The position numbers were made by a program, and so were the translations under genes. A stretch of DNA of 5,296 bases from Flavimaricola sp. (GTDB taxonomy: Bacteria; Pseudomonadota; Alphaproteobacteria; Rhodobacterales; Rhodobacteraceae), in contig JALZWD010000268.1 in NCBI GenBank assembly GCA_023300365.1, forward strand, positions 1 through 5,296, given 5' to 3'. Below, one piece after another: positions 1 to 4,788 of the stretch (position 1 is the first letter of the stretch; each line of letters opens with the position of its first letter). The notes under the pieces were generated by a model, which did not search any database, was not told the DNA's origin, and saw only the letters and a program-made list of their open reading frames with translations.

Positions 1-1127
1 CTAAAGCCGGGGCGTTTTCCAGGGCCCAAGTAGACCACTTGCGCCCCTTTGATAAGGCCGCGTGCCTCAAGGTCGAGGCGTTTTTTGCGATGTTTGGCAG
101 GCAGTTCGATGCCGTCGCAGATCAGCGGCTCTCCTGCCAAAAGCTCATCTACTGGGGCATCAAAAGCGTTGCGAAATGCATGGATTAGACGGATACGGGT
201 GGCGTTGCGCCAAACCAAAACCGGCGAGCGGGCCATCAGGTCAGCCTCAACCCGGTTGGCAACTACGACGCGGTCATCTTTGGTGGCGGCGTCGCGGACC
301 ATGTCCTCGAATTGATGAAATTGCAGCTCGGGGTCGGCCAAAGCATGGGCGAGATCGAGGATGGGGTTGTCGGCGTCTTGGCGGTGGACACGACTGAGTG
401 CAAGAACACGTTTTTTGGGTAAGGTTTCGAAGACCATGCCGCCTTCAGATTGCACGGGCGGCAATTGCGCGGGGTCTCCGAATAGGACGAGTGTCGGAAA
501 GATATCCTGAAGGTCTTGGAATTGTTTTTTGTCGAGCATTGAGCTTTCATCAACAAAGCCAATGTCGAGTGGGTCTTCGCGGCGTTTCCATCCGGTGATG
601 AAGTCCGAGCCGCGCAATCCGGCAGCCGCAAGTGCAGCGGGGATTGAGGTATGTGCGTCGTAGGATGCTTTGGCTCGCGCCAATGACTCTTCCGTTAGGC
701 CCTCGACTTCAGGTTTTTCGCCCTGGCCAGCGAGCCATTCGGCAACTTTTTCGTATTCTGGATCATAGACGGGCGTATAGAGAATACGGTGTATCGTGGT
801 TGCGGGAACGCCGCGGCCGCGCAAAACAGAGGCGGCTTTGTTTGTTGGGGCCAAGACGGCGAGTGTGCGTCTGTCTTTACGTTTTTTGCCTTCCCAGTCG
901 CCAGACACGATATCAAGCCCTGCCTCTGCAAGAGCCTTGGTTAATTCGGCAAGGAGCAAGGTTTTACCGGACCCCGCCTTGCCGATCACAGCCAAGACGC
1001 TGTTCTTGTCGGTTTGAGGCGGTTGAAGAAGGTTGTCTTCTAAATCCACCCCCGCAAGCCGCAACATTTCGGAAACTTTGTCCCAAGCTTCGGCTTGATC
1101 AGAGGATAGGGCGAGGGATGTGGTCAT
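1..1127 (-). CDS. RecD-like superfamily 1 ATP-dependent DNA helicase (AAA ATPase), C-terminus cut by window edge
   Basis: An ATP-driven DNA translocase/helicase of the RecD/exonuclease V alpha-like group, presumably acting on DNA ends or recombination intermediates in the cytoplasm. About 375 residues are visible and the frame is open to base 1. Motifs appear in the usual order: a Q-motif-like LSSDQ (residues 7-11), Walker A GKAGSGKT (49-56), motif Ia APTNKAA (93-99), TIH (110-113), Walker B FVDESSML (191-198), motif III LFGDPAQLPPV (215-225) and the HRQ-type motif LSRVHRQ (244-250). The later UvrD/RecD-type C-terminal motifs lie beyond the edge. The ATG at 1127 is the first possible start, because an in-frame TAG lies four codons upstream (1139-1137). 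No convincing Shine-Dalgarno precedes it. It follows luxI by 39 bases on the same strand, so it may be read as the last gene of that unit. RecD2 proper is less likely, because Walker A begins only 49 residues in, without the long RecD2 N-terminal region. The family is firm; the exact role is not known. Confidence 0.9.
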   Translation of the reverse strand, partial: MTTSLALSSDQAEAWDKVSEMLRLAGVDLEDNLLQPPQTDKNSVLAVIGKAGSGKTLLLAELTKALAEAGLDIVSGDWEGKKRKDRRTLAVLAPTNKAASVLRGRGVPATTIHRILYTPVYDPEYEKVAEWLAGQGEKPEVEGLTEESLARAKASYDAHTSIPAALAAAGLRGSDFITGWKRREDPLDIGFVDESSMLDKKQFQDLQDIFPTLVLFGDPAQLPPVQSEGGMVFETLPKKRVLALSRVHRQDADNPILDLAHALADPELQFHQFEDMVRDAATKDDRVVVANRVEADLMARSPVLVWRNATRIRLIHAFRNAFDAPVDELLAGEPLICDGIELPAKHRKKRLDLEARGLIKGAQVVYLGPGKRPGF

Positions 1128-1166
1128 GGTGCGACACTAGCTGTGCGGCGCGCTAAGGGCCAGCGA

Positions 1167-1814
1167 TTAGGCTGCGGTTTGCTGTATCCTTGGGGCGGTT
1201 ATGGTATGGCCAAAGGACCTTTCGAACCACCGCTCTGAAAGTTGTGATGACAAGCCCGCGCGACGTAAAACGCGGCTTCTGCTGGCGGGGTCATATTCCC
1301 ATAAACCTACCGCGATTTGATCGCGGCCTTGGCCAGATTGCCCCAAAATTACAGGGCTTGCGCCGATCATGCGGTATATGCGGACCATTCGGTGATCAAA
1401 GACGCCCAAGAGATGAGTAAGATCAAATGCCCGCATCAATTCTCCGCCGGCCAACATTAGGGCACCGGCTACGTCTCCTCGGGCATTTGGGGCAAGGCAA
1501 AACCGCGTACATTCCCAGATGAGCGGCGATTGCAGTGCAACACCGTCAGTCAGTTCGAGAAAGTGGTCATTGACCATAGTTTTGCCGGTTGTGGGCAGAA
1601 ACCGCATTGATCCACCATGTGTGCCGTCGGGCTTTTCCCAAATTACATAGAGCGGTTGGATTGTGTCATACTCGTCAATTTCGAGGCCATTGTCATCAAC
1701 GTGCACATCCCACCCTAGGCGGCGGTGAAATTGCTCTGCGCGATCTTTGTACATGGACGCGGCAAGGACGGGGAATTTTGTATTGAGGTCGTCGGCATAA
1801 AGATAGCGCAGCAT
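1167..1814 (-). CDS. luxI: LuxI-family acyl-homoserine-lactone synthase
   Basis: This 215-residue protein matches the usual length of AHL synthases, which join S-adenosylmethionine and an acyl-ACP to make the diffusible quorum signal. All ten residues normally invariant in the family can be placed: R25, F29, W35, E45, D47, D50, R71, F85, E101 and R104, within the blocks DRAEQFHRRLGW, LEIDEYD, SMRFLP and WECTRF. The ATG at 1814 begins MLRYLYADDL, a normal N-terminus for this family. A modest ribosome site, AAAGGGA, lies about 8 bases upstream. A stronger TAAGGAG sits too far away (1850-1844). The gene lies 117 bases downstream of luxR on the same strand, the classical receptor-then-synthase order. 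By rough alignment, the position that is often threonine in 3-oxo-AHL makers appears to be phenylalanine (F139 in GVFDHRM), which hints at an unsubstituted or 3-hydroxy acyl signal; this is inference. The species-specific gene name cannot be told. Confidence 0.95.
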   Translation of the reverse strand: MLRYLYADDLNTKFPVLAASMYKDRAEQFHRRLGWDVHVDDNGLEIDEYDTIQPLYVIWEKPDGTHGGSMRFLPTTGKTMVNDHFLELTDGVALQSPLIWECTRFCLAPNARGDVAGALMLAGGELMRAFDLTHLLGVFDHRMVRIYRMIGASPVILGQSGQGRDQIAVGLWEYDPASRSRVLRRAGLSSQLSERWFERSFGHTITAPRIQQTAA

Positions 1815-1843
1815 TGGCAGGGTCCCTTTGGTATCGGAGTGAT

Positions 1844-1850
1844 CTCCTTA
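1844..1850 (-). promoter_or_regulatory. Strong Shine-Dalgarno-like TAAGGAG in luxI leader, not at a usable distance
   Basis: TAAGGAG is near-perfect for the 16S anti-Shine-Dalgarno, but 29 bases separate it from the luxI ATG and no ATG, GTG or TTG lies 5-12 bases downstream of it. Its GGAG can pair with CTCC just downstream (loop ATCA), a 4-bp hairpin. It could be a decoy, a standby ribosome site in the luxI 5' leader, or chance. Confidence 0.3.
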
Positions 1851-1885
1851 CGTTAGGGATTGGATCGTTAATTGATGCTTTTAGG

Positions 1886-1905
1886 ACCGTCCGGAATGCG
1901 AAGGT
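1886..1905 (-). promoter_or_regulatory. Candidate lux box (LuxR-binding dyad) upstream of luxI
   Basis: A 20-base imperfect inverted repeat reads ACCTTCGCATTCCGGACGGT on the minus strand. Its outer bases ACC/GGT and the TC/GA pair inside are symmetric, and it has the length and ACCT...GGT ends of classical lux boxes such as the Vibrio fischeri one. It lies 71 bases upstream of the luxI start, between the two quorum-sensing genes, where a LuxR-activated synthase promoter would be expected. The inner bases are poorly symmetric, and no clear -10 element is seen at the expected distance. It is therefore a candidate by position and partial symmetry only. Confidence 0.35.
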
Positions 1906-1913
1906 CGTATTAA

Positions 1914-1932
1914 CAAAGAAGGCAGGGGCCTT
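1914..1932 (-). terminator. Weak hairpin at the luxR stop codon, possible terminator or attenuator
   Basis: On the minus strand AAGGC-CCCT-GCCTT (1932-1919) forms a perfect 5-bp stem with a 4-base loop, starting in the luxR stop codon and followed by CTTTG. The stem is short and the T-run is only three bases, so at best it reduces read-through from luxR into luxI. It fits separate control of luxI, but may be chance. Confidence 0.3.
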
Positions 1933-2690
1933 TATGTTCGACCCGGCCAATTTCCGGCCGCCGCCCTCGCGGCGCCGCCAAGAATTATAAGACCTTCGGA
2001 CATGGCCCGAGCGACTGCGTGGGTGGTATTTGCACATCCCAGTTTTGACCGTGCGCTTTCGATATAGGCGCGAAGTGTATGTTCAGAGATGCGTAGCATG
2101 TCTGAAACCTGAGCCCGGCTATAGCCCATGGCCAGGAAGGTGAGCGTGTCGACCTCGCGTGGGGACAGGCTTCGTGCGGGCTCGGGGACGCGGTTCTTCT
2201 CTAGTTCAAGCGCTTTTTGGTTAAAGTAGTGTGCTATCAAAATGAGTTCTCGTTGGTGCGATTGGGTGAACTTTGCCCATTCTAAATCCGAGCAATTGTG
2301 TGATGCGCTAAGCAATGCAAATTGCCCGTTTGGTCCACGGATCGGAATGGAAAAGCCTTGGTTGCCTACTCCGTGGTCAATTGCATCTTGGCGGAAGGCG
2401 CGCGCAGGTTTTGAGGACCAATCAAGTCGCTTCCAATCAACGGGGTGAAATCGTTGAAAGCATCCGATGACAACAGGGTCGACACGAAGGTATTCTTTGT
2501 CGTGGTATCGTTGTGCCCAATCGGGAGAGTAGGTGCCGCAGCCGTATTGTTCACCGTCTGACGACACCCAATGATACACGATGTGATCAATCGAATAATG
2601 TTCGCGCAGGTCCAAAATGAGATTTTGGATTCCCTCTAAACCATCAGCACGCTCGACTTTGCCTAGGTAACCTTCGAGATTCAGCCCCAT
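1932..2690 (-). CDS. luxR: LuxR-family AHL-responsive transcriptional regulator
   Basis: A 252-residue cytoplasmic transcription factor that should bind an acyl-homoserine lactone and then DNA. The N-terminal autoinducer-binding domain (about 1-165) keeps the ligand-pocket residues known from TraR with an offset of about one: W58, Y62, D71, P72, W86 and G112. The C-terminal helix-turn-helix (about 173-235, from LSPREVDTL) keeps E179, L183 and G189. All are expected of a true signal-responsive receptor rather than a degenerate solo. A tail of about 15 residues (GGAARAAAGNWPGRT) extends past the usual end of the domain. I chose the ATG at 2690 because the protein then starts at the normal place for the family; a 29-residue longer version would need a TTG start at 2777 and adds basic, non-family sequence. 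No ribosome site stands at normal spacing before 2690. Because the start lies inside the upstream small gene, translational coupling is likely. The cognate synthase gene follows at 1814. Confidence 0.93.
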   Translation of the reverse strand: MGLNLEGYLGKVERADGLEGIQNLILDLREHYSIDHIVYHWVSSDGEQYGCGTYSPDWAQRYHDKEYLRVDPVVIGCFQRFHPVDWKRLDWSSKPARAFRQDAIDHGVGNQGFSIPIRGPNGQFALLSASHNCSDLEWAKFTQSHQRELILIAHYFNQKALELEKNRVPEPARSLSPREVDTLTFLAMGYSRAQVSDMLRISEHTLRAYIESARSKLGCANTTHAVARAMSEGLIILGGAARAAAGNWPGRT

Positions 2691-2850
2691 CCTTATACGC
2701 CACAGCTGACGCCCCTTCGGATGTTTCGGCGAACTCCTCCATCGCAAAAGCGGATGTTTCTTGGAGCTTTTCTGCAATCACAGGCAGATCATTCTGCTGT
2801 GCAAAAGCTGCAAGATCTTCGAGTACGTCGATCATCCATTTGTGTCCCAT
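2644..2850 (-). CDS. Small conserved-looking protein overlapping the luxR start
   Basis: A 68-residue predicted cytoplasmic protein with no signal peptide or membrane segment. The N-terminal 40 or so residues (MGHKWMIDVLEDLAAFAQQN, then DLPVIAEKLQ and on) look like two helices rich in Ala, Leu and acidic residues. The last 15 residues are basic (ESRRLPRQSRAC) and are encoded in the 47 bases shared with luxR in another frame. The ATG at 2850 is chosen because AAGGAGA stands 6 bases before it; an in-frame ATG at 2868 would put that ribosome site inside the coding region. I recall similar short proteins in Rhodobacterales, but cannot verify this and do not recognise a function. The position suggests a first cistron co-expressed with luxR, either as a coupling leader or as a modulator of the receptor. 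The C-terminus could be non-conserved read-on. Confidence 0.7.
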   Translation of the reverse strand: MGHKWMIDVLEDLAAFAQQNDLPVIAEKLQETSAFAMEEFAETSEGASAVAYKDGAESRRLPRQSRAC

Positions 2851-2856
2851 CTTTAG

Positions 2857-2863
2857 TCTCCTT
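2857..2863 (-). promoter_or_regulatory. Ribosome binding site of the small luxR-leader gene
   Basis: AAGGAGA with a 6-base spacer (CTAAAG) to the ATG at 2850. It is the best ribosome site in the window that has a matching start. It decides this start against the ATG at 2868 and shows that the small gene is probably translated. Confidence 0.7.
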
Positions 2864-2888
2864 CCCAATGGTAAATAAAAACTTAATA

Positions 2889-2917
2889 ATTCATGCTAGC
2901 ACAGGAAAAGTTAACAA
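2889..2917 (-). promoter_or_regulatory. Possible promoter for the small gene-luxR unit
   Basis: An AT-rich stretch upstream of the small gene holds TTGTTA (2917-2912, four of six matches to a -35) and, 17 bases on, ATGAAT (2894-2889, a poor -10); a TATTAA at 2888-2883 is an alternative -10. A perfect 8-base palindrome TGCTAGCA (2894-2901) sits in the spacer edge and could be part of an operator. The location after the preceding gene's end supports a promoter here, but the hexamers are weak. Confidence 0.3.
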
Positions 2918-2927
2918 CCTATTCGCA

Positions 2928-2952
2928 GAAAATGCCCCCGCTATTTGTGGGG
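2928..2952 (-). terminator. Weak terminator-like hairpin after the TIGR02186-type gene
   Basis: On the minus strand CCCC (2952-2949) can pair with GGGG (2939-2936), with one A/C mismatch and a further C-G pair inside closing an AAATA loop. It is followed by GCATTTTC. It lies about 30 bases after the stop at 2983, in the right place to separate the permease pair from the quorum-sensing genes. The stem is short and the T-run is four bases, so efficiency is doubtful. Confidence 0.3.
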
Positions 2953-2982
2953 AAGGGGTATTCGGGTAAGTTTCTGGCGTTA

Positions 2983-3732
2983 CTAGCGTCGGAATCCGGA
3001 AAAAGCGGCGGACGCTAGCCAGCCAGCAAGGATGGCTAGGGCAAGAGATAGGGCCCCGTAGGCGAAGGGGAGATCGTGTGCGAGCCTATAAAGCCAGCGT
3101 TCTAGGCCAACTTTGTGAACCGCAATTGAGGTCTCATAGATGTCGACGACTTGGCCATCCCGAGTTAGGTAGATGCGCGTGGCGTAGTCGCCTTCGGTGA
3201 GGTTTGCGGGCAACTGAATTGCGGTGTCAAAAAGCGTTGCTTCTTCAAAGTTCACGGTCTCTTCGAGCACTTGGTAAAGGCTCTCACGGGCTCGAATACG
3301 GATAAGGGCATTGCTGAACTCTCCGATGTCGCCGCCGTTGGTTTCGGCCGAGCGGATTACGCGGGGTAGCGTAATCGAATGGGTAAGGTCTTCGCCGTTG
3401 CTCAGGATTTCGCGCAAAGGCCCAGACGTTGCGACGGCATAAAACGATGGGGCGGCCTCTATTTGGGACGATTGAGTATTCACCCAAATACCAACGCGCC
3501 TGTCCTTGCGGCGAACGGTGACCTGCTGTTCAGGGCCAGAGACCGCGATGATGATCCCAAGATTGCCACCGATTTGTGGCGCATCACGTTTGATGGCGCC
3601 AAAAACGAGAATTTCAGCGCCGTCAAAGGTTGCTGTGATGGCGACTTCATTTTGATTGAGGCCAAGGACGATTTCTTGTGCCTTAGCTGGCAAAGAGACG
3701 AGGCAAACGATGAGGGCAACTAGACGCAACAT
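2983..3732 (-). CDS. TIGR02186 / Alph_Pro_TM family protein, secreted and membrane-anchored, function unknown
   Basis: A 249-residue protein. From the ATG at 3732 it starts MLRLVALIVCLVSLPAKAQE, a clear Sec signal peptide with probable cleavage after AKA (about residue 18). A predicted beta-rich periplasmic part follows (about 20-205), and one C-terminal membrane segment (about 222-245, AYGALSLALAILAGWLASAAF) ends in a short RR tail, so the bulk should face the periplasm. Length, layout and the N-terminal LNQNEVAITATFDGAEILVFGAI block fit the TIGR02186 / PF09608 family, which I know as restricted to Alphaproteobacteria and commonly placed beside a TauE-like permease, as here. The start overlaps the tauE stop (TGATG, sharing the A), and a GGGGGGAA ribosome-site-like stretch lies just upstream in tauE. 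A TTG one codon earlier (3735) is possible but less likely. A joint role with the permease is inference; the biochemical function is not known. Confidence 0.85.
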   Translation of the reverse strand: MLRLVALIVCLVSLPAKAQEIVLGLNQNEVAITATFDGAEILVFGAIKRDAPQIGGNLGIIIAVSGPEQQVTVRRKDRRVGIWVNTQSSQIEAAPSFYAVATSGPLREILSNGEDLTHSITLPRVIRSAETNGGDIGEFSNALIRIRARESLYQVLEETVNFEEATLFDTAIQLPANLTEGDYATRIYLTRDGQVVDIYETSIAVHKVGLERWLYRLAHDLPFAYGALSLALAILAGWLASAAFSGFRR

Positions 3733-4661
3733 CAATGGTTCCCCCCGCCGGTGGAGGCGGCGATGGAGTATAGCTCGGCAGGTTGCAATAGGAGATCAAA
3801 CGCGAGCTTGCCGCAAACAGCCAAAACCATCATCGCCAACAATATCCGCAATTGTTCAGCCTTCATGCGCGCGCCAATGCGCGCTCCAATCTGGGCGCCG
3901 ATAACCCCTCCGATAATGAGCAAAATCGCGAGAACCATGTCCACTGTATAGTTTGTCGTAGCATGCAGCATGGTCGTAAAGGCCGTGACAAATATAATCT
4001 GAAAGAGCGATGTACCGATTACGACCTTAGTCGGCATGCCCAAAATATATATCATTGCAGGCACCATTATGAACCCACCACCAACCCCCATGATCGCGGC
4101 TAAAATACCAACCAACAATCCAACCAGAAGCGGTGGTATGATCGAGATATAGAGGCCAGAAACACGAAACTTCATCTTGAAGGGCAAGTTGTGAACCCAA
4201 TTATGTCGTTTTCGAGCGGGTGGTTTACCGCCTGACTGGCGGGTCTTGCGGATTGCATTCAGGCTTTCGATGAACATCAAGCTGCCGACAATGCCAAGAA
4301 AGATCACGTAGCTTAACTTGACCAATAGATCGACCTGACCCAGCGACCTTAAATAGTTGAATAATATAATACCGAGAGCTGAGCCGACGAGGCCGCCAAC
4401 CAACAGCACGGTGCCCATTCGGAAATCGACTGTCTTGCGCTTAACATTTGCCAAAACACCTGAAAACGACGACGCGACGATTTGGTTGGCCTCTGTCGCT
4501 ACTGCCACAGCAGGCGGTATTCCGATAAAGAAAAGCAACGGGGTCATGAGAAAGCCACCACCAACGCCAAACATTCCCGACAAAATGCCCACAAGTCCGC
4601 CAAGCCCCAAGAGGAGAAATGCGTTCACAGATATTTCGGCGATAGGAAGATAAATTTGCAT
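3732..4661 (-). CDS. TauE/SafE-family membrane permease (putative sulfite/organosulfur exporter)
   Basis: A 309-residue inner-membrane protein of the PF01925 family, whose characterised members move sulfite, sulfoacetate or related anions out of the cell. The family's internal duplication is plain: SGMFGVGGGFLMTPLL (28-43) in the first half and AAIMGVGGGFIMVPAMI (188-204) in the second, each the glycine-rich signature. About eight to nine hydrophobic segments can be placed (near 14-32, 35-56, 84-104, 111-131, 170-190, 196-208, 214-232, 240-262, 272-292). A charged loop (136-166, RKTRQSGGKPPARKRH) separates the halves. The ATG at 4661 gives a normal N-terminus; a strong TAGGAGG is 32 bases upstream, too far for usual initiation, and no in-frame start lies between. 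The gene is coupled to the TIGR02186-type gene downstream. The true substrate is not shown by sequence, and no sulfonate-degradation gene is in view, so the gene name tauE is withheld. Confidence 0.9.
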   Translation of the reverse strand: MQIYLPIAEISVNAFLLLGLGGLVGILSGMFGVGGGFLMTPLLFFIGIPPAVAVATEANQIVASSFSGVLANVKRKTVDFRMGTVLLVGGLVGSALGIILFNYLRSLGQVDLLVKLSYVIFLGIVGSLMFIESLNAIRKTRQSGGKPPARKRHNWVHNLPFKMKFRVSGLYISIIPPLLVGLLVGILAAIMGVGGGFIMVPAMIYILGMPTKVVIGTSLFQIIFVTAFTTMLHATTNYTVDMVLAILLIIGGVIGAQIGARIGARMKAEQLRILLAMMVLAVCGKLAFDLLLQPAELYSIAASTGGGNH

Positions 4662-4697
4662 GTGCGTTGATCCAGGGTTTCTTATGGACGCTGCCTC

Positions 4698-4726
4698 CTA
4701 CAACGCCTTTTTTGCTGTCGAGTCAA
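4698..4726 (-). promoter_or_regulatory. Possible promoter upstream of the permease gene
   Basis: TTGACT (4726-4721) matches the -35 consensus at five of six bases. Seventeen bases on, TTGTAG (4703-4698) is a poor -10. The position in the 127-base gap between the phosphorylase stop and the permease start makes a promoter reasonable. The rest of this gap (4662-4788) shows no small gene and no convincing terminator; the only hairpin-like string, GCCAGTCCGGC, has a 3-bp stem. Confidence 0.3.
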
Positions 4727-4788
4727 ATACCCCTATCCATAAAATTCTTGGGAGCCGGACTGGCATTATTGCGATTGCGGTATTGGAC

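Noticed and set aside
632..1156. 174-residue plus-strand open frame opposite the helicase
   Set aside because: It lies antisense to a gene with all helicase motifs, is rich in Arg and Cys with no recognisable motif, and has no supporting ribosome site.
1905..1913. TAATACGAC on the minus strand, like the first half of the T7 promoter
   Set aside because: Only the first nine bases match; the rest of the T7 consensus is absent and there is no phage context.
1696..2037. 113-residue minus-strand frame spanning the luxR end, gap and luxI start
   Set aside because: It overlaps both well-supported genes in another frame, is very Arg-rich and looks like a shadow.
2691..2777. Longer LuxR version starting at 2777
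   Set aside because: It needs a TTG start, adds 29 basic residues not typical of the family, and runs through most of the small gene in another frame. The ATG at 2690 fits the family N-terminus.
3379..3723. 114-residue plus-strand frame opposite the TIGR02186-type gene
   Set aside because: It is antisense to a gene with a clear signal peptide and membrane anchor; no motif or ribosome site supports it.
4074..4578. Two similar DNA stretches (near 4074-4095 and 4554-4575, both with CCACCACCAAC) as a possible direct repeat
   Set aside because: They encode the two GVGGG signatures of the duplicated permease halves, so they reflect protein family structure rather than a mobile or regulatory repeat.
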